NCBI GenBank assembly: GCA_903839975.1
Contig: CAIMEH010000031.1
Coordinates: forward strand, 1-34,677
Source of the DNA: an uncultured Candidatus Berkelbacteria bacterium
GTDB taxonomy: Bacteria > Patescibacteriota > UBA1384 > 2-12-FULL-50-11
DNA: 34,677 nt
Reading direction: 5' to 3'
This document shows, piece by piece, positions 25,342 to 34,677 of this stretch (positions within the stretch are counted from its first letter, which is position 1; the number at the start of each line of letters is the position of its first letter). Below the pieces are notes generated by a model. The model did no database searches. It had not been told where the DNA came from and saw nothing but the letters and a program-made list of their open reading frames with translations. Made by a program: the position numbers and the translations under genes.

Positions 25342-26127
25342 ATGCGCTTAATCGACACCCACGCTCATCTGGATTTTCCAGAGTATAACGCCGATAGGAC
25401 GGCGCTAATTGCCAATTTGAAGAAGTTGGAAATTGGAGTGGTGAATATTTCTACGTCACTAGAGTCAATTCCCGAGGTAGTAAAACTTGCAACAGAAAAT
25501 GAACTAATTTGGGGAATGATAGGAATCCACCCAACCGATATTACCTCGGATATCTTGCTGAAATTGCCCGAATTAATCAAAAGCTGGGAGAAAATATTTG
25601 AAGAAAACCACAAGATTGTGGGTATCGGAGAGATTGGCCTGGATTACTTTCACGACCGTTCAACCGAAGCGGCCAATCGCCAGAAAGCGGCCTTGAGGCA
25701 ATTTCTAACATTCTCTCAGGAGAAAAACCTGCCAGTCTCATTTCATTGCCGCGATGCCTACGGCGATTTAATTACAATTCTGCGAGATTACGACGGCTTA
25801 CGTGGCGTAATCCACTGTTTTAGTGGCAGCGTATCTAACGCCGAGGCATTTATAGAAGCTGGAATGATGATTTCATTTACTGGCATGATAACTTACCCGA
25901 AGAACGAAGAGTTACGAGCAGTCGTTGAAAAAATTCCACTCGAGAAAATAATGCTTGAAACCGATTCGCCGTTCTTGTCACCGCAAGATAACCGAGGTAA
26001 TCGTAACGATCCCCGCAGTGTAGAAAATATCGCTTCATTGGTGGCGCAATTAAAACATGTTAGTGTTGAAGAAGCAGGGAAACAAACCACCATGAACGCA
26101 ATAAACTTTTTTAATCATAAAGAATGA
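25342..26127 (+). CDS. tatD: TatD-family metal-dependent hydrolase
   Basis: MRLIDTHAHLDFPEYNADR…GIGEIGLDYFHD…FHCRDAYGDL…VIHCFSGS…LETDSPFLSPQ. Confidence 0.95.
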   Translation: MRLIDTHAHLDFPEYNADRTALIANLKKLEIGVVNISTSLESIPEVVKLATENELIWGMIGIHPTDITSDILLKLPELIKSWEKIFEENHKIVGIGEIGLDYFHDRSTEAANRQKAALRQFLTFSQEKNLPVSFHCRDAYGDLITILRDYDGLRGVIHCFSGSVSNAEAFIEAGMMISFTGMITYPKNEELRAVVEKIPLEKIMLETDSPFLSPQDNRGNRNDPRSVENIASLVAQLKHVSVEEAGKQTTMNAINFFNHKE

Positions 26128-27098
26128 ACTGGGTAGACGGCCTAATTATTGTCACGTTCGTAATCTACCTGGCCGAAGGACTTAGGAGGGGATTTTTTGA
26201 ACAAATTTTAGAGTTGTTTGGTTTTTTCTTAACGATATTCTTGGCGCTTTGGACCTATCCACCGCTGGCCAGCTGGATTGTGCCGCATTTCGGTGTTCAA
26301 CAGGTTATGGCCGAGCCGATAGCTTTTTTAATCACCTGGATAATTCTGCAGGCCCTCTATTCGCTGGTTCTGCATCTGGTTTACCCACTATTTCCTAAAA
26401 GAGCCGTCAATAATAATCCAAACCATATCGCCGGGTTAATACCGGCTCTACTTAAGGCATATGTAATCGTTTCCCTATTAGTCACGTTAGTGGCGATATT
26501 GCCAGTTACCCCAGAGCTAAAGACGGCCATGAGCGAATCAACTATCGGTGGTCGCTTCTTGTCGCAATCCGGCACTGTCGAGAATTATATGAACAAATTG
26601 TTCGGCCGTAACGTCGGCCAGAGTTTAACTTTCCTTACCGTGCCATCGCAGAACGAACAGATAATCGAACCGGATCAACGAGTTACTTTGGATTTCAAAA
26701 CCACTAACGTCACTATCGACCACGAAGCCGAGCAAAAGATGCTTACAATGGTAAACCAGGAGCGTGCCAAGGTCGGTCTGCCAGCGCTAGTATGGGACGA
26801 GAACTTGGCCAATATTGCCAGGGCTCACTCGGCCGATATGCTGGCACAGGGTTACTTTGGCCACAAAGACCTGAACGATAAATCGCCTTTTGATCGTATG
26901 ACAGCCGCCGGAATTACCTATAAATCGGCCGGCGAGAACTTGGCCTTTGCTGCCAACGTTCAACTTGCTCACAACGGCTTAATGAACTCACCAGGACACC
27001 GTGCTAATATTCTTGAGACCAACTTCGGTCATGTCGGAATCGGTGTTATCAACGGCGGCATCTACGGTGAGATGTTCACCCAGGACTTCACTAACTAA
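26124..27098 (+). CDS. CvpA-like membrane domain fused to an extracellular CAP/SCP domain
   Basis: MNWVDGLIIVTFVIYLAEGLRRGFFEQILELFGFF (CvpA) then MLTMVNQERAKVGLPALVWDENLANIARAHSADMLAQGYFGH…AGENLAFA…HNGLMNSPGHRANIL (CAP). Confidence 0.92.
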   Translation: MNWVDGLIIVTFVIYLAEGLRRGFFEQILELFGFFLTIFLALWTYPPLASWIVPHFGVQQVMAEPIAFLITWIILQALYSLVLHLVYPLFPKRAVNNNPNHIAGLIPALLKAYVIVSLLVTLVAILPVTPELKTAMSESTIGGRFLSQSGTVENYMNKLFGRNVGQSLTFLTVPSQNEQIIEPDQRVTLDFKTTNVTIDHEAEQKMLTMVNQERAKVGLPALVWDENLANIARAHSADMLAQGYFGHKDLNDKSPFDRMTAAGITYKSAGENLAFAANVQLAHNGLMNSPGHRANILETNFGHVGIGVINGGIYGEMFTQDFTN

Positions 27099-27120
27099 CG
27101 ACTTTCAGTCTGATTCCTGG

Positions 27121-27126
27121 TAAAAT
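27121..27126 (+). promoter_or_regulatory. -10 box TAAAAT of mnmA
   Basis: CTGGTAAAATATCC, 6 nt before ATG. Confidence 0.5.
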
Positions 27127-27132
27127 ATCCGC

Positions 27133-28254
27133 ATGAACAAGCGGGTAATTGTTGGTTTGTCTGGTGGCGTGGATTCTTCTGTTGCCGCCGCATTACTAAA
27201 GGAACAAAACTACGACGTTATTGGCGTCTACATTTTGGGCTGGACTGGAACCGACAAATTCCCGTGCAACTGGCAGAAAGAAGAAGGAGACGCCCGCGCC
27301 GTGGCAGAGAAGTTACAAATTCCTTTTTACACAATCAACCTCTCGAAAGAGTACGAAAAAGCCGTTATCGACGAGTTTTTTGTCGTTTATAAGGCTGGCG
27401 GTACCCCAAATCCTGATATTTTATGCAATAGCCAGATAAAATTCAAAGCTCTTTGGCAGGCTGTTCGTCAGTTCGAGCCAGATTTTATTGCTACTGGTCA
27501 CTACTCAATCTCTAAAGACGGTAAAATATACAAAGGCGCCGACAATAATAAAGATCAAAGTTACTTCCTTTGGGCAATCGATCCCGAGATTTTGCCACAC
27601 ATATTATTCCCAATTGGCCATCTGGAGAAACCAGAAGTTCGCAAGCTAGCCAAGAATTACAATCTTCCAACTTCAACCAAGAAAGATAGTATGGGCATCT
27701 GTTTTGTTGGGCCGCTTAAGGTTCGCGAATTTTTGGCAAGTCACCTTAAGGCCGAGAAGGGTGAGGCGGTTATGAAAGATGGTCGTGTTTTGGCCACTCA
27801 CCGAGGTTTGCCGTTCTATACTATTGGTCAGCGCCTAGGTGCCGGCTCGGTAGACTGGACGGGCGATGTGCCGCCTCTTTTCGTAATTGCTAAAGACATT
27901 GAGAAGAACAAGCTTATAATCGGCACTGAAGCAGACACTTACGCAACTGAACTTTTGGCCATCAAACCAAATTGGCTTTCACCAGACGCCCAAAAGCTTG
28001 TGGCCACGGCCAAAATTAGGTACCGTCAGATAGATGTTGCTGTTAAAGTAACCGAGACCGAAACTGGTTTGCAGGTAACATTTAAAGATAAGGTTCGGGC
28101 CATTACACCCGGTCAGTCGATAGTTTTTTACAGTGCGGACAACCAACTACTGGGAGGAGCGATAATCGCTTCAAGTCCAGATTTAGACAATATAATTAAG
28201 AATGCCAACACCAAGAATAGACCTAAAGAAACTTCTAGAAATTCTAAAAAGTAA
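27133..28254 (+). CDS. mnmA: tRNA-specific 2-thiouridylase
   Basis: VIVGLSGGVDSSVAAALLKEQNYDVIGVYI…NPDILCNSQIKF…MGICFVG catalytic Cys pair. Confidence 0.96.
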   Translation: MNKRVIVGLSGGVDSSVAAALLKEQNYDVIGVYILGWTGTDKFPCNWQKEEGDARAVAEKLQIPFYTINLSKEYEKAVIDEFFVVYKAGGTPNPDILCNSQIKFKALWQAVRQFEPDFIATGHYSISKDGKIYKGADNNKDQSYFLWAIDPEILPHILFPIGHLEKPEVRKLAKNYNLPTSTKKDSMGICFVGPLKVREFLASHLKAEKGEAVMKDGRVLATHRGLPFYTIGQRLGAGSVDWTGDVPPLFVIAKDIEKNKLIIGTEADTYATELLAIKPNWLSPDAQKLVATAKIRYRQIDVAVKVTETETGLQVTFKDKVRAITPGQSIVFYSADNQLLGGAIIASSPDLDNIIKNANTKNRPKETSRNSKK

Positions 28255-29383
28255 GCGTTTTCTGTCGAAATTTTTTGTTGGGGTAGCAGTTGTCTTAGTC
28301 TTTACCGCCGGCTCATTCGCCGGTATTTTTTATGATCAACACGGCCGTGGCGCTGACATGTCCAAATTCTGGAACGTCTATAACCTAATACACGAGAACT
28401 ATGTTGGTTCGGTTGATAATTCAAAACTTATCGATGGCGCAATCTCGGGGATGGTCTCAGGTTTGGGCGATCCGTTCAGCTCGTATCTGCCGCCAACCGA
28501 CAAAACTAATTTAAACACTGAATTATCAGGCCAATTCGAAGGCATCGGAGCTGAATTAGTAGAGAAGGACAATGTAATTACGGTGGTTGCGCCGCTTCCA
28601 AGCACTCCAGCTGAAAAAGCCGGCCTTAAAGCCAAGGATGTAATCGTTAAAATCGACGGCACCTCAACCGAGGGGATGACCGTTGATGACGCTGTTAATA
28701 AGATTCGCGGACCAAAAGGCACAAAAGTAACTTTAACCGTGCTTCACGAAGGTGCCTCGGCCACATCCGATATTGCCATTACTCGCGACTCGATTACAGT
28801 GGCCAGTGTCTCCTCGAAGATGATCGGCAACGTTGGCTATATCGAGGTTGATCAGTTTGGCGAGGATACCATAACCGGTATGCAGAACGCCGTTAACGAC
28901 CTCTCAGCCAAGAATCCAAAAGCAATTGTTATCGATCTGCGAAATAACCCAGGCGGATACCTTAACGACGTGCCACCGATGGCCGGACTTTTCTTGCCAC
29001 CGTCAGTTGTAGTAAAAGAGCAGTATAAAGATGGCAAGTCCGACGAGCTGCGTTCAACTGGTTTGCCGGTGATGCCAAACACGCCAATGTATATTTTAAT
29101 TAACGGCGGTTCTGCCTCTGCGGCCGAGATATTTGCCGGCGCCATGCAGGACTACAAGCGAGCCACAATCATCGGTGAGAAATCATTTGGTAAAGGTTCG
29201 GTTCAGGATCTAATCGATCTACCGGGTAATAGCGCTTTGCGTGTTACTATTGCCGAGTGGCTAACGCCTAACGGCCGCAGTATCTCTAAAGTTGGTATTA
29301 CACCTGACGTGGTCGTTACCGACAATAAAACCGACAGCTCTGACCCAGTTCTAAATAAAGCGCTCGAGCTTGCCAACAAGTAA
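28202..29383 (+). CDS. ctpA: S41-family carboxy-terminal processing protease with PDZ domain
   Basis: TM, FEGIGAELVEKDNVITVVAPLPSTPAEKAGLKAKDVIVKIDG (PDZ), VIDLRNNPGGYL, NGGSASAAEIFAGAMQDYKRATIIGEKSFGKGSVQ. Confidence 0.93.
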   Translation: MPTPRIDLKKLLEILKSKRFLSKFFVGVAVVLVFTAGSFAGIFYDQHGRGADMSKFWNVYNLIHENYVGSVDNSKLIDGAISGMVSGLGDPFSSYLPPTDKTNLNTELSGQFEGIGAELVEKDNVITVVAPLPSTPAEKAGLKAKDVIVKIDGTSTEGMTVDDAVNKIRGPKGTKVTLTVLHEGASATSDIAITRDSITVASVSSKMIGNVGYIEVDQFGEDTITGMQNAVNDLSAKNPKAIVIDLRNNPGGYLNDVPPMAGLFLPPSVVVKEQYKDGKSDELRSTGLPVMPNTPMYILINGGSASAAEIFAGAMQDYKRATIIGEKSFGKGSVQDLIDLPGNSALRVTIAEWLTPNGRSISKVGITPDVVVTDNKTDSSDPVLNKALELANK

Positions 29384-29391
29384 CATTGAAA

Positions 29392-29420
29392 TTGTCTGAT
29401 TTCTGGCATAGGCTTGTAAT
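29392..29420 (+). promoter_or_regulatory. Putative lemA promoter
   Basis: TTGTCT-N17-TGTAAT, followed by SD AAAGGAG. Confidence 0.5.
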
Positions 29421-29437
29421 AACAAAGGAGAATTTAA

Positions 29438-29986
29438 ATGACACTATGGATAATTATTGGAATCGTTGTCTTGATCGTCTTGTGGCTAATTGTCACTTAT
29501 AATGGATTGGTTCATCTTAAAAATCAGACTGATGAGGCCTGGAGCGATATTGATGTTCAACTCAAGCGTCGTTATGACTTAATTCCAAACTTGGTTGAGA
29601 CAGTTAAAGGTATTACCAAACAGGAACAGACTGTTTTCCTGCAGGTAACACAGGCTCGCTCGGCTGCCATGGGTGCCCAAAGCATTGAAGATAAAGCCAA
29701 GGCTGAAAATGCTCTTTCGAGCACCTTGAAGTCGTTGTTTGCCGTAGCTGAAGCCTACCCAGACCTTAAATCTTCCCAGAACTTCTTGCAGCTACAGGGT
29801 GAAATTACCGACACGGAAGATAAAATCGAGGCAGCAAGACGCTTCTACAACGCCAACGTTCGCGATATCAACATCAAGATCGAAGTTTTCCCAACCAGTT
29901 TAATAGCTGGCATGCTCGGCTATGTTAAGAGAGCTTTCTTCGAGACTGCCGCTAGCGAAAAAGAACCGGTCAAGGTTCAGTTCTAA
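29438..29986 (+). CDS. lemA: LemA family protein
   Basis: YNGLVHLKNQTDEAWSDIDVQLKRRYDLIPNLVETVKGI…YPDLKSSQNFLQLQGEITDTEDKIEAARRFYNANVRDIN. Confidence 0.96.
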   Translation: MTLWIIIGIVVLIVLWLIVTYNGLVHLKNQTDEAWSDIDVQLKRRYDLIPNLVETVKGITKQEQTVFLQVTQARSAAMGAQSIEDKAKAENALSSTLKSLFAVAEAYPDLKSSQNFLQLQGEITDTEDKIEAARRFYNANVRDINIKIEVFPTSLIAGMLGYVKRAFFETAASEKEPVKVQF

Positions 29987-30006
29987 AAGTTAAATAAAAA
30001 GAATGA

Positions 30007-30031
30007 GGTGGCGAGCCGTTGGCTCGCCACC
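30007..30031. terminator. Bidirectional hairpin between lemA and the DUF4177-like gene
   Basis: GGTGGCGAGCC-gtt-GGCTCGCCACC, 11-bp perfect stem, T-rich stretch on the minus-strand side. Confidence 0.75.
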
Positions 30032-30041
30032 ATTGTGGTTA

Positions 30042-30233
30042 TTAGTCCACTACCTCTCGCTCGAGAATTATTCTCGGTTCTTGAGATGACCATGAGCCAT
30101 CATCAAAAGTTTGGCGATAGGACTGAATTATATTACATATTCTCCAGCCCTCTTTGGCAAGGGCATTCACTTTATCCTCGGGCGTAGCCACTGGACCAGC
30201 GTAGTAAACAAATTGATATTCATATTTTGGCAT
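30042..30233 (-). CDS. DUF4177-like small protein
   Basis: MPKYEYQFVYYAGPVATPEDKVNALAKEGWRICNII…RIILEREV; SD AAGGAG upstream. Confidence 0.7.
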   Translation of the reverse strand: MPKYEYQFVYYAGPVATPEDKVNALAKEGWRICNIIQSYRQTFDDGSWSSQEPRIILEREVVD

Positions 30234-30296
30234 CGAGTTGCGCTCCTTGTGGGAAGATTAAAGAAATTCTAGGCTTTTTGGTGTAATATTTCAACT

Positions 30297-31217
30297 ATGT
30301 ACGACCAAATATCCACTAACAAACGCCGAACCGCATACTTATTTATTATATTTGCCGTGGTTATTATCGGCCTTGGTTACGTGCTGAGCTACTACTACAA
30401 CAGCATGCTAATTCTTTATATCGCTGTCTTCATCGCCGTTTTTCAGAGCTGGATTAGCTACTTTTTCTCTGATTCCATCGCCTTGGCCACCTCAAAAGCC
30501 CAGGAAGCTCCTCGAGAACAATTTACCGAATTACACCGAATTGTCGAGAACCTAGCCATCACCGCTGGTTTACCCAAGCCAAAGGTTTACGTTATTGCCG
30601 ACCCAGCGCCGAATGCTTTTGCTACCGGTCGCGATGCAAAACACGCGTCAATCGCCGTCACAACAGGTTTATTGCAGATTATGGACAAGAACGAGCTTCA
30701 AGGAGTAATTGCTCACGAGATGTCGCATATCGGCAACCGAGACATCTTGGTTATGACAGTGGTTGTTACTCTTGTTGGTACGATAGTTTTGGTGGCTGAT
30801 ATCTTTACTCGTTCAATGTTCTGGGGCGGAATGGGTCGCCGTAATAGCAATAATAACAATAACGACGGCGGTCAGTGGGTTCTGATAATAGGGATTATTT
30901 TGGCTATTTTGGCGCCAATATTTGCCCAGTTAATTCAGTTGGCCATCTCTCGAAAGAGGGAATACTTGGCTGATGCTTCTGGCGCACTTCTAACCCGTTA
31001 TCCAGAAGGCCTAGCCTCTGCTCTGGAGAAGCTGGAACAGTACGAACGGCCAATGATCTCGGCTAACCGCGCCACCGCTCACTTATTTATCAACGAACCG
31101 TACGGCCGTAAAGACGACGAAAACAAACGTTCTTGGTTTGCAACCGTTACATCAACCCATCCACCGCTCTCCGACCGCATCAAGAAATTACGTGAAATGG
31201 GCGGGCTTGGAAATTAA
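30297..31217 (+). CDS. htpX: HtpX-family membrane zinc metalloprotease
   Basis: YVIADPAPNAFATGRDAKHASIAVTTGLL…GVIAHEMSHIGNRDI…SRKREYLADASGA…STHPPLSDRIKKL. Confidence 0.96.
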   Translation: MYDQISTNKRRTAYLFIIFAVVIIGLGYVLSYYYNSMLILYIAVFIAVFQSWISYFFSDSIALATSKAQEAPREQFTELHRIVENLAITAGLPKPKVYVIADPAPNAFATGRDAKHASIAVTTGLLQIMDKNELQGVIAHEMSHIGNRDILVMTVVVTLVGTIVLVADIFTRSMFWGGMGRRNSNNNNNDGGQWVLIIGIILAILAPIFAQLIQLAISRKREYLADASGALLTRYPEGLASALEKLEQYERPMISANRATAHLFINEPYGRKDDENKRSWFATVTSTHPPLSDRIKKLREMGGLGN

Positions 31218-33226
<2,009 letters not shown>

Positions 33227-33227
<1 letters not shown>

Positions 33228-33736
33228 TGCCCGCTAAAGAGATCTCGCTGAAAGAAGCTAAAACCAACAAGTTATTTTACTTTGTGGCTAATGTAGTGGT
33301 TTACAGAGAAAAAGACGGTCGTTGTTTGATAATGAAGCGCGACGAACGCGAGAAAGTTCACCCGGGACGTTGGTCGGTTTTGGGTGGCAAGCTCGAGTGG
33401 GAGGATCTAGATTTGAAGAATCCAACCAGAATGAACGGCGATGTTTTCGATTTCGAAGATAAAATCGACGAACTACTGCAACGCGAAGTTAAAGAAGAGG
33501 CCAATATCGAGATTAAAAAAGGCCTGAAATATATCAATAACGTGGTTTTTGTTCGACCTGATGCTGTGCCGGTTGTTTTAATGAAGTTCGCCGCCAGGTA
33601 CAAAGCTGGTAAAGTAGTACCGGAAAAAGGTGGTTTTACCGATTTTGCCTGGGTGGACGCTAAAGAGATTAAAAAGTATGCCTGTATCGACGGTATTCCA
33701 GCCGAAGTTTCAGAGACAATTAAGCTTTACAGTTAA
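33227..33736 (+). CDS. Nudix hydrolase-like protein with an expanded Nudix box loop
   Basis: HPGRWSVLGGKLEWED…insert…LLQREVKEEANIEI; TAATG overlap with ligA. Confidence 0.85.
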
Positions 33737-34137
33737 TGAAGGTATATATCGCTAGTCGGGTTCGGGACGCGAATACTGTAGTAAAAACACTTCGAGAAAA
33801 ACTTAGTGGTTTAGGTTATGAAATTTCTTTTGACTGGGCTCTTGGTAGAAAGATTCCTGAACCATACACGGAATATAAAGACGAAGCTATGAAACTGGCC
33901 GAGAACGCCAAGCAAGGTGCGCTTGACGCAGATATATTTATTCTAATTTGGGATGAAAATCTTTATGGTGCTTTGATTGAACTCGGGATATTTTTAGCTG
34001 GAAGCACCAAGAAAAAACCAAAACCCGTTTATATTCTCGGGAAAAAAGATCGGGTTTGTGTTTTTGAGATGTTGCCAGAATTTAAATGCGTTGAAACTAT
34101 TCCAGGGCTGCTTGAGCTGATGAAATCTCATCGTTGA
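33736..34137 (+). CDS. Nucleoside 2-deoxyribosyltransferase-like protein
   Basis: MKVYIASRVRDANTVVKTLREKLSGLGYEISFDW…ADIFILIWDENLYGALIELGIFLA; overlaps the Nudix stop. Confidence 0.65.
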   Translation: MKVYIASRVRDANTVVKTLREKLSGLGYEISFDWALGRKIPEPYTEYKDEAMKLAENAKQGALDADIFILIWDENLYGALIELGIFLAGSTKKKPKPVYILGKKDRVCVFEMLPEFKCVETIPGLLELMKSHR

Positions 34138-34162
34138 GATAGTTTGGGCTGGTTGGTATACT
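34134..34162 (+). promoter_or_regulatory. gatC promoter
   Basis: TTGAGA (34134-34139)-N17-TATACT (34157-34162), 11 nt before ATG at 34174. Confidence 0.65.
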
Positions 34163-34173
34163 CAGACCTAGAC

Positions 34174-34491
34174 ATGACAGAAGTTACGCTCGGCGACATC
34201 CAGCATCTGGCCGATCTTTCCAGGCTAAGCTTGAGCGACGAGGAGAAAAGAAAGTTTTCTTCGCAGTTGCCCAAGATTGTTGAGTTTGTGGAAGAGCTCG
34301 GTAAGGCTAAAATTTCTGAGAACAAAGACGAGCAGCCAACTATTGCTCTGAATGATCTGCGCCAGGACGAGATTTCTAGTGAGCATCTGAGCCTGGAGCA
34401 ACTAAAAGAGTTAGCTCCGAAATGGACTAATAACCACGTGGAAGTGCCAGCCATTTTTGGGGTTACTGTTGACGGGGGCGACGATGATTAA
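34174..34491 (+). CDS. gatC: Asp-tRNA(Asn)/Glu-tRNA(Gln) amidotransferase subunit C
   Basis: MTEVTLGDIQHLADLSRLSLSDEEKRKFSSQLPKIVEFVEEL; ORF-track start 34144 overlaps the promoter. Confidence 0.93.
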   Translation: MTEVTLGDIQHLADLSRLSLSDEEKRKFSSQLPKIVEFVEELGKAKISENKDEQPTIALNDLRQDEISSEHLSLEQLKELAPKWTNNHVEVPAIFGVTVDGGDDD

Positions 34492-34677
34492 AACAGCTGA
34501 GTATATTACCCGTATTACAGATAAGAACCCCGATCTTAACGCATTTTTGTTCACGGATTGATAGTGGTAATACCATTTGCCCAAATTATTTTTGATCGTC
34601 ACCCCGGCAGGTTCCTTGGTGTAGTAATCATCTGCCCACCAGCGACCCTCAGTAAAGTCAACACCATATTTAAACTC
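34411..34677 (-). CDS. Antisense open frame entering from the right edge; only about the last 115 bp are likely foreign to gatCA
   Basis: Minus frame open to the edge: EFKYGVDFTEGRWWADDYYTKEPAGVTIKNNLGKWYYHYQSVNKN…. Confidence 0.35.
   Translation of the reverse strand, partial: EFKYGVDFTEGRWWADDYYTKEPAGVTIKNNLGKWYYHYQSVNKNALRSGFLSVIRVIYSAVLIIVAPVNSNPKNGWHFHVVISPFRS
34484..34561 (+). pseudogene. gatA: gatA 5' fragment, open frame stops after 25 codons
   Basis: MIKTAEYITRITDKNPDLNAFLFTD then TGA TAG; overlaps the gatC stop as in gatCA operons. Confidence 0.6.

Noticed and set aside
34484-34561. TGA recoding (Gly or Trp, as in some CPR/Mollicutes lineages) to explain the gatA stop
   Set aside because: TGA is followed immediately by TAG, and TGA is used as an ordinary stop elsewhere (e.g. 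dnaX, the 15720 gene, the 33736 gene).
34411-34602. 63-aa minus ORF with start at 34602
   Set aside because: The start codon is only an internal GTG; the frame is open to the window edge and most of the left part is antisense to gatC.

Overview
Gene-dense window of about 34.7 kb, ended by partial genes on both sides. Compact housekeeping genes, short intergenic gaps, an incomplete-looking T4P locus and a very small gene repertoire suggest a Candidate Phyla Radiation/Patescibacteria-type genome; this lineage call is inference. Core content: murA, dnaX, dnaB, pcrA/uvrD-type helicase, G5/lysozyme-like (RpfB/YabE-type) protein, ksgA, rsmI, metG, tatD, CvpA-CAP fusion, mnmA, S41 protease, lemA, htpX, ligA, Nudix, deoxyribosyltransferase-like protein, gatC and the start of gatA. 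A minus-strand type IV pilus operon (pilB-pilC-pilM-pilN-pilO) is followed by a papain-like C1 peptidase and a small lipoprotein. An RHH/PIN toxin-antitoxin module and an XRE regulator lie at the left. Main points to follow up: (1) PilB ATPase with an N-terminal HU/IHF-like domain; (2) a perfect 38-bp palindrome inside the dnaX coding sequence, plus a 32-bp intergenic palindrome and a 135-bp nested inverted-repeat structure between dnaX and dnaB; (3) recurring -10-like boxes 6-11 nt upstream of start codons, suggesting leaderless housekeeping genes, in contrast to SD-bearing single-gene 'cassettes' with their own terminators; (4) three-half-site operator at the RHH-PIN module; (5) papain-like protease downstream of the pilus operon; (6) gatA broken after 25 codons at the right edge, with an antisense open frame that may be a chimeric contig end. 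No rRNA, tRNA or CRISPR array was recognised.
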